From the NCBI RefSeq assembly GCF_030283205.1, contig NZ_JASNWF010000003.1, positions 248,001 through 312,000 of the forward strand: DNA of 64,000 bases. Direction: 5' to 3'. The stretch is from Actinomadura opuntiae. Lineage in GTDB: Bacteria; Actinomycetota; Actinomycetes; Streptosporangiales; Streptosporangiaceae. The position numbers and the translations under genes were made by a program. A model generated the notes under the pieces. The model was not told the DNA's origin. It was given only the letters and a program-made list of their open reading frames with translations, and did not search any database. Shown here piece after piece: positions 52,918-64,000 of the stretch; the first letter of the stretch is position 1, and each line of letters opens with the position of its first letter.

Positions 52918-55900
52918 ATGGCCCCTCATAACGAGAGCGTGTTCCCTCCGAGCAGCCCGTGGGCGGCCATGGTCTGTGCTGGTGCCGATGATGCCGACAC
53001 GTGGCGGGGCACGGCGATACTGATCAGCGATACGCATCTGCTGACGTGCGACCATGTGGCCACCGGCGACGACCTCTGGGTCGAGTTCCCCCTGGCCGAG
53101 CACAATGACGAACGCCGCATCAAGGTGGTCCACGTCGAGCGCGCCCCCCGGTACGACCTCGCGCTGCTCACACTGGGGGAACCGGCGAGAGTGCCCGCCG
53201 CTCCCCTGCGGCACACCGCACCGGACGGTCTGCTGGACCGCGCCTGGTCGGCCTTCGGGTTCCCCATCGGGGAACCGCATGGCAACGACGCCCACGGCAC
53301 CGTCGGAGGCAGCGTGCTCGGGCGCGGATTCGTCCGGCTCGACGCCCATCCCGGCTCTCGCAACGTGCTGAGGAAGGGGTTCAGCGGAAGCGGCGTCTGG
53401 TCTCCCGACTACCAGGCCGTCGTGGCGGTCGTCGTCCTCGAACACGAGGGGGACGGCAAGGCGATCACCATTCACCGGGCGGTCTCCTGCTTCCCGGACG
53501 CGGGCATCGACAGGATCGGTTCGTGGAGTCCGGCGGACGCCGACGGCTCGGCGCGGTCCGCCTGGAGCCTGCTGCCGGACCCGAACCGGGCGCTGCACTG
53601 GAACCCGCGGGCCCGGGGAGTGCTGATCGACAGCGAGCCCGGGCACCGGTTCCACGGCCGCCGCGCGGCGCTGACGCGGATCGTGGACTGGATGGACGGC
53701 GCGTCTCCCGACTACCGCGTGCTCGTGATCACGGGCGCGCCCGGGGCGGGGAAATCGGCCGTGCTCGGCCGGATCGTGACGACCGCGGACCCCGCGCTCC
53801 ACCGGCGGCTGCCGCCCGACGACACCGCCGTCAGGGCCCGTCCCGGCTCGGTGCACTGCGCCGTCCACGCCAAGGGCAAGACCGCGCTCGAGGTGGCCGC
53901 CGAGATCGCCCGCGCGGCCTCGCTCCCGCTCCCCGCGCGGATCGGCGACCTGCCGCCGGCGTTGCGGGACGGACTCGGCACGCGGTCCGGTCCCTTCTGC
54001 GTCGTCATCGACGCCCTCGACGAGGCGAGCACGCCGGTCCAGGCTCGCGCGATCGCCACGGAGCTCGTGCTGCCGCTCGCGCAGACCTGCGCGGACGTGG
54101 GCGTCCGGATGATCGTCGGCACCCGGAAGCACGACGATGCCGGCGACCTGCTCCCGCTGTTCGGGCCCGCAGGGCTGGAGGTCGATCTCGACGACCCGCG
54201 CTTCTTCGCCGTCGACGACCTGACCGCCTATGCGCTGGCGACGCTGGAGCTGCGCGGCATGGAGCGTCCCGGAAACCCGTACGCCGACCGGCCGGTCGCC
54301 GCCGCGCTGGCGGCGCGGATCGCCGCATTGGCGGGCCGCAATTTCCTCGTCGCCGGACTCGTCGCCCGCAGTCACGGACTGTACGACCAGGTACCGGCCG
54401 ATCCGGAGACGCTGACGTTCTCGGACCGGGTGAACAACGCCCTGCACGAATTCCTGCGCCGCGTCCCGCCCGTCGAGGGCGTCCCGGCCGCCGACATCCT
54501 CACCGCACTGGCCTTCGCGCAGGCGCCGGGCCTCCCGGTGCCGCTGTGGTGCGCGGCGGTACGCGTTCTCACCGGGACGGCGCTCAGCGAGCGGCAGCTG
54601 GAGCGGTTCGCGCGCTCATCTGCGGCCAACTTCCTCGTCCGGTCCGCCGACGACACGTTTCAGCTCTTCCACCAGTCGCTCAACGACACCCTTCTGGAGA
54701 ACCGCGCCCGGGTCGCCGGCCGTGCGAACGACCATCGGGCCATGGCCGCAGCCTTCCAGGACCATGGTGCGAGCGTCGGCTGGGATAACGCCCCCGAGTA
54801 CCTGCTGCGCTCACTGTCGGTGCACGCAGCCGCCGGAGGCGTCCTGGACACGCTCCTCGACGACGTCGACTATCTGCTCCACGCGGACCTGGAGCGTCTA
54901 CTCGCGGTCGGGGACGCGGCGCGGAACCGGCGCGACCGGATCCAGTTGCTGCGCCTCACACCGCACGCCCTCGGAGCGGGCCCTGCCGAGCGCCTCTCCG
55001 CGTTCGGGCTGACCGAGTGCATGGAGCGGAGCCTCGGACATGACTTCTCCAGGGCCGCGCGATCTCGGCGGGCGCCGTACCGCGCGGCATGGGCCGTCTC
55101 CCGCGGCAGGACGGAACTCGGCGCCTACACCGAGCACACGGACCCGGTCCATGCCGTGTGCACGATCCGCGAGCCGGGCGACCGCACGCTTCTGGTCTCC
55201 GCCAGCGGGAGCATCCATGGCCGGGACGCCGCGCTGCGGATCTGGTCCCCCGCCACCTCAACGACTCAGCACACCGTCACCTTCACCACAGAGCGCGTCT
55301 CCGCGATCTGTGAGCTGCCCGGACCCGAGGGTCGATCGCTCCTGGCCATCTCCACCGCGGCCGGCTGGGCCGCCGACTCGGGCACGCTGCGGATCTGGGA
55401 CCCGGACACCGCCACCACTGCTCGCACCATCGCCCTCGACCACGGTTTCGCCGAGATGTGCGCAGTCTCCAGGCCAGGGGAACGACCGGCCCTGGCGATG
55501 ATCGCGAAGGGGCGCGTCTCCATCTGGTGCCCCGAGACCGGGACGACCGTCCGCTCGCTGGACCACGCCGAGTGGGCGACGGCTCTGTGCGCCTGGATGC
55601 TGCCCGATGGACGCGTCCGCCTGGCCACCGCGGAGCATCCGTCCGGCCCCATCCGGAACAGCACGGTGCGGATCTGGGATCCGGAGACGGGCACCGAAGT
55701 CCAGACCTTGCGGGATTCGCAGGGAGTCGCCTCGGTGTGCGGCTGGACGCGGCCGGATGGCCGTACCTTCCTCGCCACCGCCAACGCACGGGAGGAGGTG
55801 CGGATCTGGGACCTCGCCACCGGCGAGATCGTTCGCGTCGTCACCACCCCGAGCTGGCCGAAAACGATCACTGCGTTCACCGGTCCCGAGGGCGACACCC

Positions 55901-56871
55901 TGCTGGCCGTCGGCGGCAACGACCGGACGGTGCGGATCTGGAGCCCCGAGGTGACCGCTCGTGCCGACGCCGACCCCGGGAAGGTCGCGGCCGTCTGCGC
56001 TCTGGACGAGCCGGGCACGCCGCCCCTCCTCGTCACGGCGGACCGTTACGGCGCCGTGCGCATGTGGGATCTCGGCACCGGATCCCACATGCGCACGCTG
56101 GCCGATACCGGCGAGTGGACCAGCACGCCCGTCGCGTGCGCGCTTCCCCGAGCGGGGGCCGGCGCGCTGCTGGCCACGGCGGACAACGGCCATTCGGTGA
56201 CCGTCTGGGAGCCCGCCGCGGCGACCCCGATCCGTCGGCTCGGCCACCCCGCTCGCATACGCCGTGCCTGGGCCGCGCCGTGGCCCGGCGGCCGGACAAT
56301 GCTGATCACGGACGCCGAGGACCGCGTGGTGCGGATCTGGGACCCGGATACGGGCACGGTGCTCCATTCGCTGGCGAGCGAACCGCACTCCGTGCTCGCG
56401 GCCTGCGCGGTGCCCGCACCCGGTCGTCCTTTGATCGCCGTCTCCTGTACCGACGGCTCGGTACTGCTGTGGGACACCGTGGAACGAGCGGTCACCAGGG
56501 CGTTCACCGATCGCGCGTACGTGTTCACGATGTGCCCGGTGCCGTTGCGCGACGGGCGCGTCCTGCTGGCCACGACCGGCAACGACCACGTCCTGCGGGT
56601 CAGGGACCCGCACCGGCCGGACGAACCGATCGTCACCATGGAACACACCGACCTGGTGAACGCGCTCTGCACCGTCCCGGGTCCGGATGGCGACCCCTTC
56701 CTCGTCACCGGCGGGCAGAACAACACGGTCCAGATCTGGGATCTCAGCGGTCGCAAGCTGATGGCCATTCCCGTGCTGCGCGAAGTGCTCGCGATCGCCG
56801 CGATCCCTTCGGGTCTGGCCATCGGCATGGACCACGGCGTCCTGGTGGTCGATCTGTCCATGGACGCATGA
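52918..56871 (+). CDS. trypsin-NACHT-WD40 conflict/defence protein
   Basis: 1317 residues from ATG 52918 (GAGG 6 nt upstream). A trypsin-like domain (1-200) has a full triad: His46 in LLTCDHV, Asp80 in RYDLALL, Ser156 in GFSGSGVW. A STAND/NACHT NTPase (about 240-600) has Walker A GAPGAGKS (273-280) and Walker B VVIDALDEA (362-370). From about 738 to the end there are roughly a dozen WD40-type blades, each with a RIWDPxTG-like strand. No signal peptide, so it acts in the cytoplasm. By analogy with STAND immunity proteins, the propeller may sense an invader signal, the NTPase oligomerise and the protease fire. The neighbouring co-occurring-domain gene supports this. Anti-phage function is inference. 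Confidence 0.92.
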   Translation: MAPHNESVFPPSSPWAAMVCAGADDADTWRGTAILISDTHLLTCDHVATGDDLWVEFPLAEHNDERRIKVVHVERAPRYDLALLTLGEPARVPAAPLRHTAPDGLLDRAWSAFGFPIGEPHGNDAHGTVGGSVLGRGFVRLDAHPGSRNVLRKGFSGSGVWSPDYQAVVAVVVLEHEGDGKAITIHRAVSCFPDAGIDRIGSWSPADADGSARSAWSLLPDPNRALHWNPRARGVLIDSEPGHRFHGRRAALTRIVDWMDGASPDYRVLVITGAPGAGKSAVLGRIVTTADPALHRRLPPDDTAVRARPGSVHCAVHAKGKTALEVAAEIARAASLPLPARIGDLPPALRDGLGTRSGPFCVVIDALDEASTPVQARAIATELVLPLAQTCADVGVRMIVGTRKHDDAGDLLPLFGPAGLEVDLDDPRFFAVDDLTAYALATLELRGMERPGNPYADRPVAAALAARIAALAGRNFLVAGLVARSHGLYDQVPADPETLTFSDRVNNALHEFLRRVPPVEGVPAADILTALAFAQAPGLPVPLWCAAVRVLTGTALSERQLERFARSSAANFLVRSADDTFQLFHQSLNDTLLENRARVAGRANDHRAMAAAFQDHGASVGWDNAPEYLLRSLSVHAAAGGVLDTLLDDVDYLLHADLERLLAVGDAARNRRDRIQLLRLTPHALGAGPAERLSAFGLTECMERSLGHDFSRAARSRRAPYRAAWAVSRGRTELGAYTEHTDPVHAVCTIREPGDRTLLVSASGSIHGRDAALRIWSPATSTTQHTVTFTTERVSAICELPGPEGRSLLAISTAAGWAADSGTLRIWDPDTATTARTIALDHGFAEMCAVSRPGERPALAMIAKGRVSIWCPETGTTVRSLDHAEWATALCAWMLPDGRVRLATAEHPSGPIRNSTVRIWDPETGTEVQTLRDSQGVASVCGWTRPDGRTFLATANAREEVRIWDLATGEIVRVVTTPSWPKTITAFTGPEGDTLLAVGGNDRTVRIWSPEVTARADADPGKVAAVCALDEPGTPPLLVTADRYGAVRMWDLGTGSHMRTLADTGEWTSTPVACALPRAGAGALLATADNGHSVTVWEPAAATPIRRLGHPARIRRAWAAPWPGGRTMLITDAEDRVVRIWDPDTGTVLHSLASEPHSVLAACAVPAPGRPLIAVSCTDGSVLLWDTVERAVTRAFTDRAYVFTMCPVPLRDGRVLLATTGNDHVLRVRDPHRPDEPIVTMEHTDLVNALCTVPGPDGDPFLVTGGQNNTVQIWDLSGRKLMAIPVLREVLAIAAIPSGLAIGMDHGVLVVDLSMDA

Positions 56872-56907
56872 CAGACGACGAGGTGCGCGCTCCGGCAGTG
56901 GTACTGC

Positions 56908-57282
56908 TCAGGACGCGCCAGTGTCCTGCGCCTCGTCCTCCGGGGGCTCTTCGGCGGGAGCCTCGTCGACCGGCGCGACCGGCGCGGGCGCCCCGGGACG
57001 CCAGACGAGCTTGATCTCGAAGTTGGCGTCCGTGGCGGCCTGGGCGACCATCCAGTTCGTCTTGCCGGTGACCTTGACGCCGAACTTCACCTCGACCTCG
57101 TCGGGCGCGGCCTCCTTCAGTTGCTCCAGGACGACGCGAGCCGCCCCCACCACGGGCTCGACCGCGTCCCGTACATGTCCCGCGACCTCACTGACGCCCG
57201 CCGGCCGGAACCCTGCCTGTGGGACGGTCTCGAACTCCACCTGCGTCCCGTCGTCCAGCTGGTACCGCACCACCTCGGCCAT
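56908..57282 (-). CDS. trypsin-co-occurring domain protein (CU044_2847-like)
   Basis: 124 residues. A ~90-residue alpha/beta core has the family features: a start VVRYQLDDGTQVEFE, then PDEVEVKFGVKVTGKTNW and ATDANFEIKLVWRPG. The rest is a Pro/Glu-rich acidic tail. This matches the small 'trypsin-co-occurring domain 1' proteins found next to trypsin-like protease genes in actinomycetes. It is convergent with the trypsin-NACHT-WD40 gene, 36 bp apart. It is probably a partner, substrate or regulator of that protease (inference); no enzymatic motif is visible. Confidence 0.85.
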   Translation of the reverse strand: MAEVVRYQLDDGTQVEFETVPQAGFRPAGVSEVAGHVRDAVEPVVGAARVVLEQLKEAAPDEVEVKFGVKVTGKTNWMVAQAATDANFEIKLVWRPGAPAPVAPVDEAPAEEPPEDEAQDTGAS

Positions 57283-57500
57283 CCGCCCCTCCTAGCGTCT
57301 CGGCGCACACCACGTCCCACAGACGCTGCCACGTCCACGACGGTTCAGCCCATCTGCTGCTTCGACGAGCTCCCGGCCGACCGCGCTTGCGCTCGGCTCG
57401 CCTGATCACCCTGAACCAACGCCGCCGGTTCCGGAACGCGAGATCACCGCTTGCTCGACCCGAGCCGCGGTCCACACGACTGCGCGTGGACGCCAAGCAG

Positions 57501-57529
57501 GCCCGCGGCCGCTTGGGGCGGCCGCGGGC
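57501..57529 (-). terminator. 12-bp stem terminator of the xylanase gene
   Basis: GCCCGCGGCCGC and GCGGCCGCGGGC pair perfectly around a TTGGG loop, 28 bp after the xylanase stop codon. No U-tract. Confidence 0.7.
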
Positions 57530-57556
57530 GCGGTACGGGTCACCGTGAGCTGTGGA

Positions 57557-59878
<2,322 letters not shown>

Positions 59879-59948
59879 TCATGGTTTCTTACGGCTCTAC
59901 TTGTGACAGTTGATGCGGACTAGCTGCACAGCAATGCAAGAAATCTTT

Positions 59949-59960
59949 CGAAACTTTTCG
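59949..59960. promoter_or_regulatory. CGAAA-N2-TTTCG inverted repeat before the xylanase
   Basis: CGAAACTTTTCG has perfect 5-bp arms, flanked by overlapping TTTCGAAA symmetry, in an AT-rich patch between the xylanase and MFS genes. Similar CGAAA...TTTCG repeats are known upstream of streptomycete xylan genes, where sugar-responsive repressors bind. Confidence 0.5.
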
Positions 59961-60041
59961 AAATTTGATCTCTATGCACGCATCGAACTGTCGTCCGTTT
60001 CGGGGTCGTGGCGTCGCGGCCCGGTTGGCGGCTGATCGCTG

Positions 60042-61427
60042 TCACGGTTGCCGATGCTCGCCGCGTCTGCGCAGACCGAGCCCGATGAGCGCGGCACTGG
60101 CGAGGGTGAAGGCCGCGTTCGCCGTCAGTGCGAGGTGGATGCCGCCCAGCTCGGACGTCCGGGCGGAGGCTATGGCGCTCAGGATGGGGATGCCGATGGT
60201 GATGGCGACGTTCTGGGTCATGGTGGTGAGGCCGGTGGCCAGGCCCTGCTCGCCGTCCAGCAGGCCGGACGTGCCGGTGACGGTGTAGGCCACGATGGAC
60301 GTCACATGCCCGAAGAAGCTGAGGACCAGCATCGGGACCAGGACGGCCAGCCACACGCGGTCGGGGCCGACGACGATGAGCGGGACCGCGGCGAGGCCCT
60401 GCATGGTCAGGGCCGCCGGCAGCACCGTGCGGTAACCGTGGCGGCCGATGAGGCGGCCGGCGACCGGGCCCGCCAGTACGGCCGCCAGGCCCGGGACGCC
60501 GAAGACCAGGCCGGTGACGAGCGGGCCGAACCCCAGGACGTTCTGCAGGTACAGCGTCATCATGAAGATCATGGAGGTCTCCATGCTGAACAGCACGAGC
60601 CCGGCGTAGTTGCCCCATTTGACGTTCGGGCGCCTGAGGATGCGGACGGGGGCGAGCGGAGCCGGTGCACGCAGCTCGATCAGCCAGAACGCGGCCAGCA
60701 GCACGACGCCGACGGCTCCCGCGATCATGTTCCTCTCGATGACCGCGTAGACGGCGGCCAGCAGGCCGCCGGTCGCGGTGACGGCGCCGGGAACGTCCAG
60801 CCTGACCCGGTCGGGCCTGCGGCTCTCGCTGATCAACGAGGGTGTGAGGACGAGGATGGCAACGGCGACGGGCACGTTGATGAAGAACGCCGAGCGCCAG
60901 CTCAGGAGCCCGACCAGGGTGCCGCCGACGAGCGCGCCAATGGTGAAGCCGCCGGACAGCAGCGCCCCGTTCAAGCCGAGGGCGCGGTCGCGTGTCGCGC
61001 CTTCCTCGAACGTGGTGGTGAGCAGGGACATCGCGGCCGGAACCGACAGGGCGGTCGACAGTCCCTGGAGCGCCCGGCCGGTCAGCAGCATCTCGGGACC
61101 GGTCGCCAGGCCGCCGAGCAGGGAGGCGGCCGCCAGCAGGACCATGCCCGCGAGGAACAGCCGGCGGCGCCCGAACAGGTCGGCCAGCCGTCCGCCTAGG
61201 AGGGTGAAGCCCGCGGCGGGCAGTGCGTAGGCGGAGGCGATCCAGGGCAGGGCGGTCAAGTTCAGTCCGACGCCGTCGCCGACCGTCGGTAGCGCGACGT
61301 TCAGGATGGAGAAATCGGCGGACAGCATGAAACCGGCGCCGAGCAGGACCAGCAGGATCAAGCGCTGCCGGCCGGTGAACCGGGTTGGTGCAGCCGTGAT
61401 CGGCGATGAGGTCGTTTCGGTCGTCAA
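60042..61427 (-). CDS. MFS drug exporter, DHA2/QacA-like
   Basis: 461 residues with about 14 membrane helices. The N-terminal half has FSILNVALPTV and GGRLADLFGRRRLFLAG (motif A of MFS), and the fifth helix region reads GALLSGGFTIGALVGGTLVG like the proton-antiporter motif C. A DHA2 drug/H+ antiporter is the best fit. It follows the ECF sigma gene by 27 bp and is probably in the same operon as the sigma factor and the SDR. Confidence 0.93.
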   Translation of the reverse strand: MTTETTSSPITAAPTRFTGRQRLILLVLLGAGFMLSADFSILNVALPTVGDGVGLNLTALPWIASAYALPAAGFTLLGGRLADLFGRRRLFLAGMVLLAAASLLGGLATGPEMLLTGRALQGLSTALSVPAAMSLLTTTFEEGATRDRALGLNGALLSGGFTIGALVGGTLVGLLSWRSAFFINVPVAVAILVLTPSLISESRRPDRVRLDVPGAVTATGGLLAAVYAVIERNMIAGAVGVVLLAAFWLIELRAPAPLAPVRILRRPNVKWGNYAGLVLFSMETSMIFMMTLYLQNVLGFGPLVTGLVFGVPGLAAVLAGPVAGRLIGRHGYRTVLPAALTMQGLAAVPLIVVGPDRVWLAVLVPMLVLSFFGHVTSIVAYTVTGTSGLLDGEQGLATGLTTMTQNVAITIGIPILSAIASARTSELGGIHLALTANAAFTLASAALIGLGLRRRGEHRQP

Positions 61428-61454
61428 GGGACGGTTCCCTTCTCGAGGACCGTG

Positions 61455-62489
61455 TCATGGCATGCGGTCGCGTCGGCAGGCGTCGCTCTCTGGTGCGTCC
61501 AGCGTCAGCGCCCATGGCTCCAGGAAAGTGTCGATCTGGTCGATCAGCTCGCCGTGCAGGGTGAGCACTGTGGTGTGGTGAATTCGAAAGCCGCCGGCCG
61601 CGGGGTCCCAGAGATCGGCCCGGGCGGCGAGTTGGCCGCTCGCACGGGTAGGGGTCAGCCGCCATCTCAGGCCGCCGCCCAGCGGCCTTGTTCGGAGGAA
61701 GGCCGCGACCGCGTCGCGGCCGCGGTACCACGTCGGGGTCGGAGGCATCGCGATCGTCGCGCCGTCGGTCAGCATGGCCACGATCGCGCCGACGTCGTTC
61801 CGCTCCCAAGCCCGGACGTATCGGTCGACGATCTCTCGCAGGCGTGCGTCACCAAGCGAGCTGAGCGTCGCCTGCTGGCTGGGTTCGGAGAGACGGCGAT
61901 CGACGGCCCTGTGGGCGCGCTGCAATGCGCTGTACACCGACGCCGGGGTCGTCCGGAGCGCCGTTGCGACCTCGGCGCCGGAGAAGCCGAGCACATCGCG
62001 GAGGATGAGCACCGCCCGCTGGCGGGCCGGCAGATGTTGGAGCGCCGCGATGAACGCGAGTTCGACGCTCTCGCGCTGCTCGTAGCGGGCCTCGGGACCG
62101 GCAGGGCGGTCGGCGAGAGCGAGCCGCTCGTCCGGATACGGCTCGATCCAGGTCGAGTCGGTCAGCGGCTCACCGAGCGGCCGGTGGGGATCAGCCGGCG
62201 GACCGTAGTCGATCGGCAGGACGCGTCCCGGTCGGCGCTCGATCGTCCGCAGGCAGACGTTCGTCGCGATCGTGTACAGCCACGAACGCAACGAGCTCCG
62301 GCCCTCGAACGACGGCAGGCTCCGCCACGCACGCACCAACGCCTCCTGCACGGCGTCCTCGGCATCGTGGACCGAGCCGAGCATCCGGTAACAGTGGGCG
62401 TGGAGCGGACCGCGATACGGTTCGACCAGCTCGGCGTAGGCCCGCTCGTCGCCGGCGACGGCGGCCTTGAGCGGATTCGGCTCGGTCAT
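61455..62489 (-). CDS. ECF sigma factor with SnoaL-like C-terminal domain
   Basis: About 344 residues from ATG 62489 (GAGGATGGG before it). Region 2: AYAELVEPYRGPLHAHCYRM, DAEDAVQEALVRAWRSL, then FEGRSSLRSWLYTIATNVCL. Region 4: LQHLPARQRAVLILRDVLGF with the HTH after it. The C-terminal ~130 residues are an NTF2/SnoaL-like fold (VDRYVRAWERNDVGAIVAML). Such fused sigma factors (SigG/SigJ-like groups) usually lack a separate anti-sigma gene, and the extra domain controls activity. None is seen here either. Flanked by SDR and MFS genes on the same strand. Confidence 0.93.
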   Translation of the reverse strand: MTEPNPLKAAVAGDERAYAELVEPYRGPLHAHCYRMLGSVHDAEDAVQEALVRAWRSLPSFEGRSSLRSWLYTIATNVCLRTIERRPGRVLPIDYGPPADPHRPLGEPLTDSTWIEPYPDERLALADRPAGPEARYEQRESVELAFIAALQHLPARQRAVLILRDVLGFSGAEVATALRTTPASVYSALQRAHRAVDRRLSEPSQQATLSSLGDARLREIVDRYVRAWERNDVGAIVAMLTDGATIAMPPTPTWYRGRDAVAAFLRTRPLGGGLRWRLTPTRASGQLAARADLWDPAAGGFRIHHTTVLTLHGELIDQIDTFLEPWALTLDAPESDACRRDRMP

Positions 62490-62564
62490 CCCATCCTCTT
62501 CCCAGGGCGGCGCTTGGGCTGCCACGGCGCGATCCCGCCGCCCTCACCGGTGGCCAGCACGCGC

Positions 62565-63311
62565 CTACGCCGGGACCGCGACCATCGCCGCCATCTGCCG
62601 TTCCACGTCCTTCGGCGAAGAGTGGAACTGCTTGCCGAAGGCCGCGGCGAACGGGTCCGGGAAGATGTCCTCATCGCCCGCCTCGACGCCGTCGAGGATC
62701 GCCTTCGCGACGTCCTCGGCCGAGGCCTTCTCGAACTGGGGCGGGAGGTCCTTGGTCATCTCGGTGTCGACCGGCCCCGAGTAGACGCCGTGCACCGCCA
62801 CTGCCCGGGCCGCCAGCAGCGCGCGGGCGGCCTGGGTCAGCGAATGCTGCGCGGCCTTGGACACGCTGTAGGTCGGCTGGAGCGGCACGTTGGTGAGTCC
62901 GGCCGCCGAGACCACGTTGACGATGGCGCCGCCGCGCCGCGCCAGCGTGTCCGTGAAGGCCCGCACCATCCGCAGGGTCCCGAAGTAGTTGACCTCCATC
63001 TCGCGCCGGGCCACCTCGACGATCGCCTCGTCGGCCAGGTCCGTCGGCTCGAACGCGCCCGCGTTGTTGACCAGCAGATCGACGTCTGCGGCCAGGCTGG
63101 CGGCCTCGGCGACCTGCTCGGCGTCCGTGACGTCCAACCGCACCGGGACCAGGCGGGAGCCGTGGCGTCCGCGCAGCGCCTCCAGCGTCTTCGGGTCGCG
63201 CGCCGCCGCGTAGACCTTGGCGGAGCCGCGCTCCAGCAGCGCTTCGGTGATCGCCTGGCCGATACCCCGATTGGCGCCGGTCACCAGTGCCACCGATCCT
63301 TCGATTCGCAT
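62565..63311 (-). CDS. SDR oxidoreductase
   Basis: 248 residues with a complete classical active site: VALVTGANRGIGQAI, LLVNNAGAF, a catalytic Ser in NVVSAAG and the pair YSVSK. The C-terminal part (VHGVYSGPVDTEMTKDLP, then DVERQMAAM) is that of uncharacterised actinomycete SDRs. First gene of the presumed SDR-sigma-MFS operon. A TGTGA-N6-TCACA site lies about 80 bp upstream. Confidence 0.93.
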   Translation of the reverse strand: MRIEGSVALVTGANRGIGQAITEALLERGSAKVYAAARDPKTLEALRGRHGSRLVPVRLDVTDAEQVAEAASLAADVDLLVNNAGAFEPTDLADEAIVEVARREMEVNYFGTLRMVRAFTDTLARRGGAIVNVVSAAGLTNVPLQPTYSVSKAAQHSLTQAARALLAARAVAVHGVYSGPVDTEMTKDLPPQFEKASAEDVAKAILDGVEAGDEDIFPDPFAAAFGKQFHSSPKDVERQMAAMVAVPA

Positions 63312-63390
63312 GTCCGCTCCTCTGATTCGCTTCTACGAATAGAGATCCGGAGACGGACCCGAATCGGGCGGGCGAGGTGCCTTCAATGTG

Positions 63391-63406
63391 TGTGACGAGC
63401 GTCACA
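63391..63406. promoter_or_regulatory. CRP/FNR-type site TGTGA-N6-TCACA
   Basis: TGTGACGAGCGTCACA matches the consensus of CRP-family regulators at all ten defined positions, with extra symmetry (TGTGACG/CGTCACA). It lies in the gap between the SDR start (63311) and the end of the LysR gene, 80-95 bp before the SDR. Confidence 0.6.
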
Positions 63407-63526
63407 TGGCGCGGCGTCAGTCCGCGCCTCGATGAGCTGCGGCGTCTTCGGCATCCCCTCGGCGTCCCGGTCCGGCGGCGTGGCATTGGGCAGGACCTGA
63501 TCCCCGCCTCGTCGCGGCGGTGGCGG

Positions 63527-64000
63527 TCAGTGTCGCGCTGTGGCGCGCAGGGCGGAGGTGAAGGTGCGCAGCGCCCTGCGGGCGGCCGGCTCGGACGTGC
63601 GTGATTGCAGGACGACGCTGCGGGCGGGCAGCGGGGGGAGGCCGAGTGGTTCGCCTATGTCCATGGTGCCGGGTGGGGCCACGCGCGGGCTGAGCGCCGC
63701 CACGGCCAGGCCTGCTGCCGCGGCCGCACCGATGGTTGCCATACCGCCGCCCACGAACACCTCTTGCCAGGCGATGCCCGCTTGGTCCAGCGCGGCCACC
63801 GCCATCTGGTGCACATGGCATGACTCGGCCTGCAGGGCGAGGCGCAGAGGCTCTCCGGAGCGGTGTTCGAAGTCGGGTGAGGCCATCCAGCCGAAGGACT
63901 CCTCCATCAGGACTTCGCCGTCGGTGCGGCGGCCCTCGTGGCGCAGCACGATGGCCGCGTCCAGCGCACCGCTGTCGAACAGGTCGAGGAGCTCCCATGA
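63527..64000 (-). CDS. LysR-type regulator, C-terminal part
   Basis: The frame is open to the right edge, so the DNA-binding half lies outside the window. The visible ~157 residues are a LysR substrate-binding domain: DLFDSGALDAAIVLRHEGRR, then a FGWMASPDFEHRSGEPLRLA segment, VFVGGGMATIGAAAAAGLAV and a final ARRALRTFTSALRATARH. Ends normally. It is read on the same strand as the SDR-sigma-MFS operon and precedes it by 215 bp. Confidence 0.88.
   Translation of the reverse strand, partial: SWELLDLFDSGALDAAIVLRHEGRRTDGEVLMEESFGWMASPDFEHRSGEPLRLALQAESCHVHQMAVAALDQAGIAWQEVFVGGGMATIGAAAAAGLAVAALSPRVAPPGTMDIGEPLGLPPLPARSVVLQSRTSEPAARRALRTFTSALRATARH

Noticed and set aside
55258..56835. A 525-codon open frame opposite the WD40 region with repeated DPH-like segments
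   Set aside because: The apparent repeats are reverse-strand echoes of the RIWDPxTG blades.

Overview
The window is about 64 kb of very GC-rich DNA with GTG/TTG starts, many TetR-family regulators, catabolic oxidoreductases and a modular polyketide operon. This points to a filamentous actinomycete, probably a Streptosporangiales or Streptomyces-like genus; that placement is inference from gene style, as no rRNA, tRNA or housekeeping gene is present. It reads as an accessory region: small regulator/enzyme modules separated by many decayed genes and insertion-sequence remnants.

Layout. 0-4.8 kb: the end of an alpha/beta hydrolase, a class I methyltransferase bracketed by two ISAs1-type transposase remnants, and a TetR/metallo-hydrolase pair sharing a palindromic operator. 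4.9-17 kb: a compact five-gene operon with 1-4 nt overlaps: fatty acyl-AMP ligase, a six-domain PKS (ACP-KS-AT-DH-KR-ACP), an AT-less KS-carrier-condensation protein, and a two-gene ABC-2 exporter. There is no thioesterase, so the terminal condensation-like domain is the likely release step. This is my main candidate for an undescribed biosynthetic system, probably an exported lipo-polyketide.

17-34.5 kb: a secreted SH3-like protein, several TetR- or AsnC-controlled modules (ABM monooxygenase plus hydrolase; flavin monooxygenase plus M24 'pita-bread' protein; a second flavin monooxygenase), an amidase, a VOC protein and a dense graveyard of fragments (SDR, MDR, PcaB, P450, TetR, PfkB, integrase). 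34.5-40.2 kb: a divergent acyl-CoA module (ligase, enoyl-CoA hydratase, SDR; CocE-type esterase; TetR). 40.3-46.2 kb: a deleted LysR gene with two matching 17-bp operators next to a flavin monooxygenase, then an operon of an Old-Yellow-Enzyme-like flavoprotein, a divergent dehydroquinase homologue, a cupin and a broken ThDP enzyme.

46.2-64 kb: a Tat-exported esterase-like protein with an unusual leader, a 28-bp perfect terminator stem, an SDR with a replaced active site, a large LuxR/LAL regulator, a predicted trypsin-NACHT-WD40 conflict protein with a convergent trypsin-co-occurring-domain partner, a secreted esterase-GH10-CBM2 xylanase, an MFS/ECF-sigma/SDR operon with a CRP-like site upstream, and the end of a LysR gene cut by the right edge.
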